Source of the DNA: Bradyrhizobium sp. in8p8
GTDB taxonomy: Bacteria; Pseudomonadota; Alphaproteobacteria; Rhizobiales; Xanthobacteraceae
Assembly: GCF_000426845.1 (NCBI RefSeq)
Contig: NZ_AUGD01000004.1
Coordinates: forward strand, 1 to 64,000
Reading direction: 5' to 3'
Length of the DNA stretch: 64,000 nt
Below, piece after piece: positions 55,119 through 63,965 of the stretch (the first letter of the stretch is position 1; each line of letters starts with the position of its first letter). A program made the position numbers and the translations under genes. Under the pieces are notes generated by a model. It was given only the letters and a program-made list of their open reading frames with translations. It searched no databases and was not told the DNA's origin.

Positions 55119-56729
55119 CTACCTCACCGCCCCAAAGCGGCTCTCGAACGAGTTCGACTGCACCACCGGAGCGGCGCCCATGATCTGCGTCGCTTCACTC
55201 GCGCCATCGCTCACCGACGGCTTCAGCGCGGGGCGCGTCTGGGCGAGACGCGTGTCGGGCTTCGCCGGCTCGGCGGGCTTGGCCGCAACGATCGGCTTCG
55301 GCGCCTCCTTCGCGGCATCCTTGGACTTGTCGTGCCCGGGCACGAACCGTGTCACGGCGGCTTTGAGCCGCGACGCCGCGGTTGGCGGATTCGGCGTCGT
55401 GGTGGCCGGAGCGACCGAGGCGGTGGTTTGCGCCGGCGGCGTGGTCGCCGTCGTCTCCGACGAGCCGATGCCCATCTTGCGTCCGAGATTGGAGAAGAAG
55501 CCGCCGCCTTGTGATTTCTCCTGGGATTTATTCGCCAGCGCAGCATTGGCAACGCGGGTGCTGGCGGGCGCGTTCACCGCGACGACCGGCTCTTCCTGCG
55601 ATGCAGGCGCGGATGCCACGGCGTCGAGATTCGGCTTGGGCGGGTTGACGTGGCTGGGGATCGTGCCGGGCGCCTTCGCCATCGCCAGCATCTGCAGCGT
55701 GGTGCCTTCGGCGCTCTCGGACAGGCCGGTCGAGCCTTCCGGAATCTTCGCGGCGAACACCTTGTTCATGCCGCCGTCGATGCCGGTGTTCAGGCGCGCC
55801 ACGGGCGTGCCCTTGGCGACAAGCCTTGCATATTCAGCCTCGTCCTTCGCCTGCTTCTGGCGGACAGCGCTGGCGATCTCCTCGGGGATCACATAGGCCG
55901 GGCATTTCGCCGAGGCGTCGAACACGGGGTCACGCTTGGCGTCCGCAGGCTTTGCCGCATCGAAGACGTATTTCTTCTCGCAGAAATCGACCTTCGGCTC
56001 CTGCCGCGTCACCTCGAAATGATCATAGCCTTCCTTGATCATCTTCCAGAACGGCATGTTCGGGTTGTTCCGGTGCCTGGCCATGTTCACCGGAGTCATC
56101 TTGAACGGATAGGCCTGCAGCTGGAATGCCTTCTGGCCGCCGAAGAAGGATTCGCGCCCGAGCGAATAGATCTCCGCGATCTGCTCGTCGGTCATCGCGT
56201 AGCAGCCGCGCGAGGAGCAATCGCCATGCACCATCAGCTGCGAGCCGGTGCGCCCCAGCGCCTTGTCGAACGCGTTCGGGTAACCCGTGTTGAACGACAG
56301 GTAATAGGCCGATTGCGGATTCATCTGGCTCGGATTGATCGAGTAGAATCCCTCCGGCGCCTGCCGGTCGCCTTCGCGCACCTTCGGTCCGAGGTCGCCC
56401 GACCAGCGGCAGATCGGATAGGTCTTGAGCAGGGCGAACTGGCCGCTCCGTGTCTGCTTCCAGATCTCGAGCTCGGCCTCCTGCTTGAACAGCCGGACCA
56501 GGATCGGCGATTGCAGGTCCATGTCCTTCTCGGCCATCGCGGCGATCAGCTTCGGCGGCACCGGCTGGTTGGCCTTGGCGTTGGTCGCGAGCGAGACCTG
56601 GTCGGTGTTGCAGCCCGAGAGCAGGACGCCGGCCGTCATCAGCGCAACCGAAGCCAAGAGCGCGCGAGCAAGCGAACGAGAAATCAAGATCGACCCCACA
56701 CCGTGCCGGGCAGCGAGCGCAAACCCCAA
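55119..56729 (-). CDS. L,D-transpeptidase (YkuD/YafK-like) family lipoprotein
   Basis: A 536-residue envelope protein and paralogue of the one at 5397-6515. Its leader ends in a lipobox (TAGVLLSGCNTDQ), predicting lipid anchoring. The catalytic motif is HGDCSSRGCYAM; ILVRLFKQEAELEIWK, CRWSGDLGPK and the GIDGGMNKVFAAKIPEG block are shared with its paralogue. The last ~170 residues are low complexity (Ala/Pro/Thr/Lys-rich, with GGGFFSNLGRKMG), absent in the other copy, and might span peptidoglycan. Role in wall modification is inferred. Confidence 0.87.
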   Translation of the reverse strand: MGFALAARHGVGSILISRSLARALLASVALMTAGVLLSGCNTDQVSLATNAKANQPVPPKLIAAMAEKDMDLQSPILVRLFKQEAELEIWKQTRSGQFALLKTYPICRWSGDLGPKVREGDRQAPEGFYSINPSQMNPQSAYYLSFNTGYPNAFDKALGRTGSQLMVHGDCSSRGCYAMTDEQIAEIYSLGRESFFGGQKAFQLQAYPFKMTPVNMARHRNNPNMPFWKMIKEGYDHFEVTRQEPKVDFCEKKYVFDAAKPADAKRDPVFDASAKCPAYVIPEEIASAVRQKQAKDEAEYARLVAKGTPVARLNTGIDGGMNKVFAAKIPEGSTGLSESAEGTTLQMLAMAKAPGTIPSHVNPPKPNLDAVASAPASQEEPVVAVNAPASTRVANAALANKSQEKSQGGGFFSNLGRKMGIGSSETTATTPPAQTTASVAPATTTPNPPTAASRLKAAVTRFVPGHDKSKDAAKEAPKPIVAAKPAEPAKPDTRLAQTRPALKPSVSDGASEATQIMGAAPVVQSNSFESRFGAVR

Positions 56730-57063
56730 TCGTTTGGAGCACGATCCGACCGGATGACCGGGCCCGCCTGGGACGGGTTTTTCAGACCACGCTCCAGCGC
56801 TTATGCCCTGAAGCCATTGATTAAAATTCTAACCTCTGGGTCATGTGGTCGCAACCCGAGCGGGGATCACGAGGGCGTTGGCCCAGTGGCATGGTCAACG
56901 AAGACTGAATGGACGCGACTTTGGGCCGGACTTGGGCTTTTCGGGCCCATCACCACTCAGATCGCCGATTTGGGCAAAAAAAGGGTTAATGCGGGGTTAC
57001 CTGGCCCGGCCCGACATTCCGGTTTCGCCCTTTGGACGCCCGGAATGACGGCCCAATGCCAAA
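56730..57063. other. Intergenic region between accA end and lipoprotein gene start
   Basis: No gene is visible. CATTCCGG / CCGGAATG form an 8-bp stem with a 17-nt loop at 57015-57047, beside the accA stop, and may end the accA transcript. An AT-rich patch around 56815-56835 could contain the promoter of the lipoprotein gene. Confidence 0.4.
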
Positions 57064-58029
57064 TCAGCCCAGTTTCCGGCCGATCTCCAGGAATTTCTGC
57101 CGCCGCTGCTTGCGGATGGCCTCGCCATCAAGCCCGCGCAGCTCGTCGAAGGCCTTGGCGATCGCATCGCCCGTGGTGGCGATCATGGCGGCGGGGTCGC
57201 GGTGGGCGCCGCCGACCGGCTCCTTCAGGATGGCGTCGATCACCCCGAAGCGGAGCATGTCCTGGGCGGTGATCTTCATGTTGTTGGCGGCTTCCTGCGC
57301 CTTGGTGCCGTCGCGCCAGAGGATGGAGGAGGCGGCCTCGGGGGAGATCACGCTGTAGATGGCGTGCTCCAGCATCAGCACCTTGTTGGCGGTGGTGATG
57401 GCGATGGCGCCGCCCGACATGCCCTCGCCGGTGATGATGGCAACGTTCGGCACGGTCAGTGCCAGGCACGCATCGGTCGAGCGCGCGATCGCCTCGGCTT
57501 GGCCGCGCTCCTCGGCGCCGATGCCGGGATAGGCGCCTGCCGAATCGGCGAGCGACAACACGGGCAGGCCGAACCGCTCGGCCATCTCCATCAGCCGCAC
57601 GCATTTGCGATAGCCTTCCGGCCGGGCCATGCCGAAATTGTGCCGGATGCGGCTCTCGGTGGAATCGCCCTTTTCCTGGCCCATCACGCAGATCGGCTCG
57701 CCACGGAAACGGCCGAAGCCGGCGACCAGCGCCTCGTCCTCGCCGAACTTGCGGTCGCCGGCGAGCGGGGTGAATTCGGTGATCAGGCCCTTGATGAAGT
57801 CGTTGAAATGCGGGCGCTGCGGATGCCGCGCCACCAGCGTCTTCTGCCAGGGCGTCAGGTTCTGATAGAGGTCGGCCAGCGCCTGCGCCGCCTTGTCCTC
57901 GATGCGCGAGACTTCCTCGGCAATGTCGGTGCCGGAGGCTGCCATGGCCCGCAGCTCGTCGAGCTTGGAATCGAGCTCGGCAACGGGCTTTTCAAAGTCG
58001 AGATAGCTGCGCATCTGGTCTTGCATCAA
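57064..58029 (-). CDS. accA: Acetyl-CoA carboxylase carboxyltransferase subunit alpha
   Basis: With AccD, transfers carboxyl from biotin to acetyl-CoA to form malonyl-CoA for fatty acid synthesis. The 321-residue protein has the family start SYLDFEKPVAELDSKLDELR, HPQRPHFNDFI, FGMARPEGYRKCVRLMEMAE, and the oxyanion-forming GEGMSGGAIAITTANKVLM and SVISPEAASSILWRD. Two Met codons begin the frame (58029, 58026), and MRSYLD at 58014 is another possible start. Confidence 0.95.
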   Translation of the reverse strand: MMQDQMRSYLDFEKPVAELDSKLDELRAMAASGTDIAEEVSRIEDKAAQALADLYQNLTPWQKTLVARHPQRPHFNDFIKGLITEFTPLAGDRKFGEDEALVAGFGRFRGEPICVMGQEKGDSTESRIRHNFGMARPEGYRKCVRLMEMAERFGLPVLSLADSAGAYPGIGAEERGQAEAIARSTDACLALTVPNVAIITGEGMSGGAIAITTANKVLMLEHAIYSVISPEAASSILWRDGTKAQEAANNMKITAQDMLRFGVIDAILKEPVGGAHRDPAAMIATTGDAIAKAFDELRGLDGEAIRKQRRQKFLEIGRKLG

Positions 58030-58207
58030 CTCAATATAGGGAGGACGGGGCGAGGCGGCGAAGCGGATTTAGATTGTCGGAAAGAAGTGTAGCTTCTTCA
58101 ATGGGTTGACCTGTGCGCTGCGAGCGAGCCCGCCAATCAGTCGAAAGGCCCCGGCTCTTTCTGCGGAGAAGTGGCCGAAGTCAAGGCGGTTTCATGGGTC
58201 GCCCCTG

Positions 58208-58291
58208 GCCCGGATGAAGCGCGGCGCAACCCGGGGGGTCTACCCGCAAGGTGAGAATCCCGGATTTCGCTGCGCTCCATCCGGGCTACGG
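58208..58291. repeat. Paired palindromic intergenic repeat near xerD
   Basis: CCCGGATGAAGCGCGGCGCA with AACCCGGG (from about 58208) and CCCGGAT-N13-ATCCGGG at 58259-58285, followed by CTACG, are two related palindromes in tandem. It resembles bipartite REP-type elements that recur in Bradyrhizobium genomes. It lies 6-90 bp from the xerD stop and may act as its terminator. Confidence 0.7.
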
Positions 58292-58296
58292 AAAAC

Positions 58297-59253
58297 TCAC
58301 TTCTCCGCCAGCGGGTGCAGGTCGCGCACGAGGCTCTTCAGCCGTTCCTCGACCACATGGGTGTAGATCTGGGTCGTGGAGATGTCGGTGTGGCCGAGCA
58401 GGGTCTGCACGATGCGCAGGTCCGCGCCATTGTGCAGCAGATGGCTCGCAAAGGCGTGGCGCAGCACGTGCGGAGACACCAGCCGGGCCTGCAGGCCCGA
58501 TGCGACCGCGAGCTCCTTGAGGTCGCGGGCAAAATGCTGCCGCGTCAGATGCCCGCTTTCGCCGAAGGACGGGAATAGCCATTTCGAGGCGGCCAAGCTG
58601 TTCTTCTTGTCGCCCTTGGCGGCTTCCGTCGCGGCGAGATAATCGGCCATCGCCTGGCGCGAGGCCTCGTTCAGCGGCACCAGCCGCTCCTTGTTGCCCT
58701 TGCCGCGCACCACGATCATGCGTGCATCACGCTTGGCCGCCGAGCGCGGCAGCGCCACCAGCTCGGAGACGCGCAGGCCCGTGGCATAGAGCACCTCGAG
58801 CAGGCAATAGAGCCGCAAGCTTCGCATCCGTTTCGATGGAGAGGCGTCTTGCGCCTCGCTCAATTCCTTGGCGCGGCGAAGCATGCGATCGACGTCTGCG
58901 ATCGACAGCACCTTTGGCAGTCCGCGGCCGCGCTTGGGGCCGGACAGGATCGCGGCGGGATCGTCGGTCCGGATGCGCTCGTTCAGCAGGAAGCGATAGA
59001 GATGCCGCATCGCCGACAGCCGACGTGCGACGCTGGTGGATTTGAAGCCGCGGGCGTCGAGGTGGGCAAGATAGTCGCGCAGCGTTTGCGTCTCCGCATC
59101 CGCAAAATTGTGGCCGGCTCGGCCCAGGAACTCCGAGAAATCGGCGAGGTCGCGGCGATAGGCATCGAGCGTGTTGGGCCCGGCACCTTGTTCCGCGGCG
59201 AGCATGTCGAGGAACAGGCCGATGAGCTTGGTGTCTGAGGGCTTGGTGCGCAT
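58297..59253 (-). CDS. xerD: Tyrosine recombinase XerD
   Basis: Resolves chromosome dimers at dif with XerC. The 318-residue integrase has the SAM-like N-terminal domain ([20 protein letters not shown]) and the catalytic domain with Arg in [14 protein letters not shown], Lys in [14 protein letters not shown], HxLR in [17 protein letters not shown], the second His in [16 protein letters not shown], and the nucleophile Tyr in IYTH. These are the full R-K-H-R-H-Y set. No phage or integron context surrounds it, so the housekeeping role is likely. Confidence 0.94.
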   Translation of the reverse strand: MRTKPSDTKLIGLFLDMLAAEQGAGPNTLDAYRRDLADFSEFLGRAGHNFADAETQTLRDYLAHLDARGFKSTSVARRLSAMRHLYRFLLNERIRTDDPAAILSGPKRGRGLPKVLSIADVDRMLRRAKELSEAQDASPSKRMRSLRLYCLLEVLYATGLRVSELVALPRSAAKRDARMIVVRGKGNKERLVPLNEASRQAMADYLAATEAAKGDKKNSLAASKWLFPSFGESGHLTRQHFARDLKELAVASGLQARLVSPHVLRHAFASHLLHNGADLRIVQTLLGHTDISTTQIYTHVVEERLKSLVRDLHPLAEK

Positions 59254-59270
59254 GCCCCGGAGGCTAGCTC

Positions 59271-59417
59271 CTATTTCTTGAGAAACTTATCCGGCGGGAT
59301 CGTCACGATCATCTCCCGCGACTTGGGGCTGACGAAATTCGCCAACGCGAAAACCGCGGCGTAGACGATGCCTGCGATCACGGCGACGACCGTCAGGAAG
59401 CGGAACAGGCTGGGCAT
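59271..59417 (-). CDS. Small membrane protein (48 aa) between xerD and aroK
   Basis: A short frame reads MPSLFRFLTVVAVIAG, IVYAAVFALANFV, then SPKSREMIVTIPPDKFLKK and a TAG stop. It has one transmembrane helix (about residues 6-28) and a charged C-terminal tail with the pattern TIPPDKFLKK, which I recall from a conserved rhizobial small protein at this locus. Its stop is 17 bp upstream of the xerD start, so the two may share a transcript. GC skew and codon choice are like true genes. Function unknown. Confidence 0.72.
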   Translation of the reverse strand: MPSLFRFLTVVAVIAGIVYAAVFALANFVSPKSREMIVTIPPDKFLKK

Positions 59418-59588
59418 CGGCGAGATCTCGGAGACGGGGCCGGACGGACAAATTAATCAATGAAATCATCCAACATGTTCGTCCTTTCATGGCAAGAGTC
59501 CTCTGGCGAGGGCCCTTGTGGGGTCGTATAGGTGGCCGAAGCCTGCTGCCTTTGGCGGTAGATCGAGCGAGATCCGATCGAGCGAGAC

Positions 59589-60212
59589 ATGTCCGACGCC
59601 GCGTTGCCGCTTCCTGCTTCGCCCGAGGCCGACATCCTGTCGGCGCTCGGTGCGCGCTCGATCGTGCTCGTCGGCATGATGGGGGTGGGCAAATCCACCA
59701 TCGGCCGCCGCCTGGCGACCCGCCTCAAGCTGCCCTTCGTCGATGCCGACACCGAGATCGAGGCGGCAGCCGGCATGACCATACCGGAAATCTTCGAGCA
59801 CCACGGCGAGCCGCATTTCCGCGACGGCGAGGCGAGGGTGATCGCGCGCCTGCTCGAGAGCGGACCCGTGGTGCTGGCGACCGGCGGCGGCGCGTTCATG
59901 CGGGAGGAGACGCGCACGCGCATCGCGGCGAAAGCGATCTCGATCTGGCTGAGGGCGGACCACGACGTCATCATGCGCCGCGTGCGCCGCCGTGCCGACC
60001 GTCCGCTGCTCCAGACCGCCGACCCCGAAGGAACCGTGGCCCGCCTCCTCGCCGAGCGCGAGCCGGTCTATGCCGATGCCGACCTCACCATCGCCTCGCG
60101 CGACGTGCCCCACGACAAGATCGTCGAGGAATGCATCGAGGCGCTGCACGCCCGCCTCTGCGGCGGACACGCCGCCCAACCACCTGCCGACGTTGCGAGT
60201 GCGTTAAGATGA
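59589..60212 (+). CDS. aroK: Shikimate kinase
   Basis: Phosphorylates shikimate in aromatic amino acid synthesis. The 207-residue P-loop kinase has Walker A VLVGMMGVGKSTIGRRLA, DADTEIEAAAGMTIPEIF with the shikimate-binding Asp, EPHFRDGEARVIARLL, and GGGAFMREETR. RADRPLLQ is the lid. The N-terminal 23 residues extend before the core, as in many rhizobial homologues. Overlaps aroB as ATGA. Confidence 0.95.
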   Translation: MSDAALPLPASPEADILSALGARSIVLVGMMGVGKSTIGRRLATRLKLPFVDADTEIEAAAGMTIPEIFEHHGEPHFRDGEARVIARLLESGPVVLATGGGAFMREETRTRIAAKAISIWLRADHDVIMRRVRRRADRPLLQTADPEGTVARLLAEREPVYADADLTIASRDVPHDKIVEECIEALHARLCGGHAAQPPADVASALR

Positions 60213-61351
60213 CTGCGCCATTGAAACATTCCGATCCGGTCAAGGTGGACGTCGCGCTCGGCGATCGCGCCTATGACATCGTCATCGGCCGCGGCGTGCT
60301 GGCCTCGGTCGGCGAACGGCTCGCGCGCCTGCGCCCCGGTGTCCGCACCGCGATCGTGACGGATCGCACCGTTGCGAAGCACTGGCTCGAGCCGACCGAA
60401 GCTTCGCTCGCCGCCAGCGGCATTCCGACCTCACGCATCGTTGTCGAGGAAGGCGAAATCTCCAAGACCTACGCCGGCCTCGAGAAGGTCAGCGAGGCCC
60501 TGATCGCCGCGAAGATCGAGCGCAACGATCTCGTCATCGCGCTCGGCGGCGGAGTGGTCGGCGATCTCGCCGGCTTTGCGGCCGCGATCCTGCGCCGCGG
60601 CGTCGATTTCGTGCAGGTGCCGACCTCCCTGCTGGCGCAAGTCGATTCATCCGTCGGCGGCAAGACCGGCATCAACTCGCCGCAGGGCAAGAACCTGCTC
60701 GGGGCCTTCCACCAGCCGGTGCTGGTCATTGCCGACACCGCCGTGCTCGACACGCTGTCGCCGCGCCAATTCCGGGCCGGCTACGCCGAGGTCGCCAAGT
60801 ATGGCGTGCTGGGCGACGAGGCCTTCTTCACCTGGCTGGAGAAGAACCATTCCGACATCTTCAAGGGCGGCGCGGCCCGCGAGCACGCCATCGCGACCTC
60901 GTGCCGTGCCAAGGCGGGGATCGTCGCGCGCGACGAGCGCGAGACCGGCGAACGCGCGCTGCTCAATCTGGGCCACACTTTCGGTCATGCCCTGGAGGCT
61001 GCGACCGGCTTCTCGGATCGCCTGTTCCACGGCGAGGGTGTCGCGATCGGCATGACGCTGGCGGCACAGTTCTCGGCGAAGCTCGGCATGATCGGCGAAG
61101 CCGACGCAGCGCGGGTCGAGCGTCATCTGATCGAGGCGGGGCTGCCGACGCGCTTGCAGGACATCGCGGGGTTCGCGCAGGAAGGACTCGCCGATGCCGA
61201 CGCGCTGATGGGTCTGATGGCGCAGGACAAGAAGGTCAAGCGCGGCAAGCTCACCTTCATCCTGCTCGAAGCGGTGGGACGCGCGGTGATCGCGAAGGAC
61301 GTCGAGCCGGCGCTGGTGCGGGATTTCCTGAAATCGAAGCTGTCGCAATGA
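60209..61351 (+). CDS. aroB: 3-dehydroquinate synthase
   Basis: Converts DAHP to 3-dehydroquinate, second step of the shikimate pathway, with NAD and a divalent metal. The 380-residue protein has VALGGGVVGDLAGFAAAIL (NAD loop), VPTSLLAQVDSSVGGKTGIN, RAGYAEVAKYGVLGDEAFF and the metal-binding LLNLGHTFGHALEAATGF and FHGEGVAIGM. ATG 60209 overlaps the aroK stop, coupling two steps of the same pathway. Confidence 0.96.
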   Translation: MTAPLKHSDPVKVDVALGDRAYDIVIGRGVLASVGERLARLRPGVRTAIVTDRTVAKHWLEPTEASLAASGIPTSRIVVEEGEISKTYAGLEKVSEALIAAKIERNDLVIALGGGVVGDLAGFAAAILRRGVDFVQVPTSLLAQVDSSVGGKTGINSPQGKNLLGAFHQPVLVIADTAVLDTLSPRQFRAGYAEVAKYGVLGDEAFFTWLEKNHSDIFKGGAAREHAIATSCRAKAGIVARDERETGERALLNLGHTFGHALEAATGFSDRLFHGEGVAIGMTLAAQFSAKLGMIGEADAARVERHLIEAGLPTRLQDIAGFAQEGLADADALMGLMAQDKKVKRGKLTFILLEAVGRAVIAKDVEPALVRDFLKSKLSQ

Positions 61352-61418
61352 TGGCGGGATCGTCCGGACATGCCGCCCACACGGAAGGGCGGACGGTCAC
61401 GGCGGTCGCGAGGCAAAC

Positions 61419-62771
61419 ATGAGTTCGATCTCGATCAATCTGCTGCTTGCGGTCCTCTTGCTCGCTGCCAACGCGTTTTACGTGGCGGCGGAGTTCGCAC
61501 TCGTGAAGAGCCGCGGCTTCCGCGTCAAGGCCATGGTCGAGCAGAACCGCTTCGGCGCGCACCTGCTGCAGGCCATGATGGGAAACATCGAATCCTATCT
61601 CGCCTGCTGCCAGCTCGGCATCACCATGGCCTCCCTCGGGCTCGGCTGGATCGGCGAGCCGACCGTGTCTGCGCTGCTGAGCCCGGTCCTCAGCCCGCTC
61701 GGACTGTCGGAAGCCACGCTGCACTTCACCTCGTTCGTGGCGGGTTTCCTGGTTTTCTCTTCGCTGCACATCATCATCGGCGAGCAGGTGCCGAAGACGC
61801 TTGCGATCAGGGAGCCGATGCCGGTGTCGCAGTGGATCGCGTATCCGCTTCATGTGTCCTATCTCGTGTTCTATCCGCTGAGCTGGTGCCTCAACACGGC
61901 CTCGGGCGCGATCCTGCGTCTGATCGGAGTCCAGGAGTTTTCGCAGCACGAGATCCTGACGGATTCGGAAATCGAAGGCCTGGTCGAGGAATCGGCCGTG
62001 CACGGCAAGATCGAGAGCGGTGAGGCCGAGTATATTCACAACGTCTTCCGCCTCGGCGAGCTGACCGTGTCCGACGTGATGGTTCACCGCACCGCCATGG
62101 TGATGATCAATGCCGACCTGCCGCCGGAAGAGCTGGTGCGGGAGGTGCTGGCTACCGAGTACACACGCATTCCGCTGTGGCGCGAAAAGTCGGAGAACAT
62201 CATCGGCATTCTGCACGCCAAGGATCTGCTGCGGGCCATCCGCGCGTCGGAGGGCGACACGTCGCGCATCGACGTCACCACCATCATGCTGCCGCCCTGG
62301 TTCGTGCCGGAGATGCGGCCGATCTCCCAACAGCTCAAGGCGTTCCGCCGCCGCAAGACGCATTTCGCGCTGGTCGTGGACGAGTACGGCGAGGTCGAGG
62401 GCCTCGTGACGCTCGAAGACATCTTGGAGGAGATCGTCGGCGATATCTCCGACGAGCACGATGTCGTGGTCGCAGGCGTGCGCCGCCAGCCCGATGGCTC
62501 TGTCGTGGTCGACGGCTCGGTCCCGATTCGCGATCTCAACCGCGCGCTCGACTGGCATCTGCCCGATGAGGAGGCAACGACGGTCGCCGGCCTCGTCATT
62601 CACGAGGCGCGATCGATCCCCGACCGCGGCCAGAGCTTCACCTTCCACGGCTTCCGCTTCCGTGTCCTCCGCCGCGAGCGCAACCGCATCACCGCGCTCC
62701 GTATTTCACCGGTGCCGCGCGAGACCGAGCTGGAAGAGGCCAAGCCGAGGCGGGCCGGCACGTCGTTTTGA
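61419..62771 (+). CDS. Hemolysin-family/CorC-type membrane protein (DUF21, CBS, CorC_HlyC)
   Basis: A 450-residue membrane protein. The DUF21/CNNM transmembrane domain (about residues 1-190, INLLLAVLLLAANAFYVAAE and SLHIIIGEQVPKTLAIREP) is followed by two CBS domains (VMVHRTAMVMINADLPPEE, TEYTRIPLWREKSENIIGIL, DEYGEVEGLVTLEDILEEIV) and a CorC_HlyC domain near the C-terminus. Homologues mediate magnesium or other divalent ion efflux. It lies 67 bp after aroB, probably by operon habit, not function. Confidence 0.9.
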   Translation: MSSISINLLLAVLLLAANAFYVAAEFALVKSRGFRVKAMVEQNRFGAHLLQAMMGNIESYLACCQLGITMASLGLGWIGEPTVSALLSPVLSPLGLSEATLHFTSFVAGFLVFSSLHIIIGEQVPKTLAIREPMPVSQWIAYPLHVSYLVFYPLSWCLNTASGAILRLIGVQEFSQHEILTDSEIEGLVEESAVHGKIESGEAEYIHNVFRLGELTVSDVMVHRTAMVMINADLPPEELVREVLATEYTRIPLWREKSENIIGILHAKDLLRAIRASEGDTSRIDVTTIMLPPWFVPEMRPISQQLKAFRRRKTHFALVVDEYGEVEGLVTLEDILEEIVGDISDEHDVVVAGVRRQPDGSVVVDGSVPIRDLNRALDWHLPDEEATTVAGLVIHEARSIPDRGQSFTFHGFRFRVLRRERNRITALRISPVPRETELEEAKPRRAGTSF

Positions 62772-62803
62772 CGCAGCAGATTTGGACGTCGGAGTTTCCA
62801 CAT

Positions 62804-62890
62804 CGTCATGGCCGGGCCTGACCCGACCATCCACGTCTGCGCTGTTGCGCGAATGAACGTGGGGGGCACGGGTCAAGCCACTGCATGACG
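62804..62890. repeat. Degenerate copy of the 23.4-kb dispersed repeat
   Basis: CGTCATGGCCGGGCCTGACC with ATCCACG at 62804-62835 and a diverged inverted partner ending GCATGACG at 62890 reproduce the outline of the element at 23414-23505. Confidence 0.65.
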
Positions 62891-62935
62891 AACGTTTCAA
62901 CTATGTGCAAGCTCGTCCGGGACGGGAGGGTAGCA

Positions 62936-63205
62936 TCAGCCTTCCCCCGGCGCCTGTGCCTGGATCGCGAGCGCATGCACGCCGCCGGAGAGTTCCGCGG
63001 CCAGCGCCGAATTTATCATGCGATGTCGGTCGACCCGGCTCTTCCCTTTGAAGGCATCAGACACGATATAGACGCGAAAGTGCGTCTCGCCGCCCGCCCG
63101 ATGGCCGGCGTGCCCCTCATGCAAATGTGACTCGTCGACGACTTGCAGGCTTTCCGGCGTGAAAGCTTCCTGCAACTTGTTGCTGATAGTGTCTTTCATA
63201 GCCAT
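62936..63205 (-). CDS. BolA family protein
   Basis: An 89-residue protein of the BolA family that works with monothiol glutaredoxins in iron-sulphur handling or acts as a morphogene regulator. The core AMKDTISNKLQEAFTPESLQ, VVDESHLHEGHAGHRAGGE, THFRVYIVSDAFKGKSRVDR, HRMINSALAAELSGGVHALA matches BolA with its conserved His residues. The exact start is uncertain: ATG at 63205, 63214 or 63199 all fit. Divergent from the DnaJ-domain gene. Confidence 0.92.
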   Translation of the reverse strand: MAMKDTISNKLQEAFTPESLQVVDESHLHEGHAGHRAGGETHFRVYIVSDAFKGKSRVDRHRMINSALAAELSGGVHALAIQAQAPGEG

Positions 63206-63332
63206 GTGTGCCATTAAGGTGCGCGATCGCACTCCGTCAATACCCGGACGTCCAAGGTCATTGCGACCGGGTGCTCAGCGAATTGCAATGTCAAGACTTG
63301 AAGGTTTTTGCATTGCGTAGTCAAAGTCAGCC

Positions 63333-63965
63333 ATGCCGATCGATTCATCAAAGTTCTTCGACTCCATCCGCGTCAAGCCGCGCGGCAAGCAGCCGGAAGT
63401 GAAGCCGCGCGACACCGCCGTCAATTGCGAGTGGGCGGGCTGCGCGAACAAGGGCTCGCATCGGGCGCCCAAGGGGCGCGAGAACCAGCGCGAGTATTGG
63501 CATTTCTGCCTGGATCATGTGCGCGAGTACAACCAGAACTACAATTTCTTTTCCGGAATGAATGCCGACGCCGTCGCACGCTACCAGAAGGATGCGCTGA
63601 CGGGCCACCGCCCGACCTGGAAGATGGGCGCCAATGGCGGCAAGAAGAATGCGGAAGCCGAAATCGACATGGCGTCCGATCCGTTCAGCATGTTCTCGGA
63701 GATCAATGGCCGCGCCAACTGGCGGAAGGGTCCCGAAGCCCAGCCCAAGGCCGAGACGCGCAAGGTGATGAATGCCGAGCGCAAGGCGCTCCAGGTCATG
63801 GGCCTCGGCCCCAGCGCCACGCTCGCCGACGTCAAGACGAAGTACAAGGCGCTGGTCAAGCAGCACCACCCCGACGCCAATGGCGGCGACCGCTCCACCG
63901 AAGATCGCCTGATCGAGATCATCAAGGCGTACAATTATCTGAAGACGGTGGTGCGGGAGGCGTAG
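63333..63965 (+). CDS. DnaJ-domain (J-domain) protein
   Basis: A 210-residue protein with a C-terminal J domain: ALQVMGLGPSATLADVKTKY, KALVKQHHPDANGGDRSTED (HPD motif) and IIKAYNYLKTVV. The N-terminal part has cysteines in NCEWAGCANKGSHRAP and CLDHVREYNQNYNFF, likely a small zinc-binding domain, with GM-rich linker. Such proteins recruit DnaK to specific clients; the type is conserved in rhizobia, divergent from bolA. Client unknown. Confidence 0.9.
   Translation: MPIDSSKFFDSIRVKPRGKQPEVKPRDTAVNCEWAGCANKGSHRAPKGRENQREYWHFCLDHVREYNQNYNFFSGMNADAVARYQKDALTGHRPTWKMGANGGKKNAEAEIDMASDPFSMFSEINGRANWRKGPEAQPKAETRKVMNAERKALQVMGLGPSATLADVKTKYKALVKQHHPDANGGDRSTEDRLIEIIKAYNYLKTVVREA

Noticed and set aside
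58297..59253. Phage integrase or integron integrase
   Set aside because: The neighbouring genes are core (accA, aroKB) and no attachment site, tRNA target or phage gene is near; the protein fits housekeeping XerD.
59489..61351. A fusion of shikimate kinase and dehydroquinate synthase in one 620-residue frame
   Set aside because: The upstream part is an out-of-frame reading of aroK. aroK and aroB are separate genes overlapping by ATGA.
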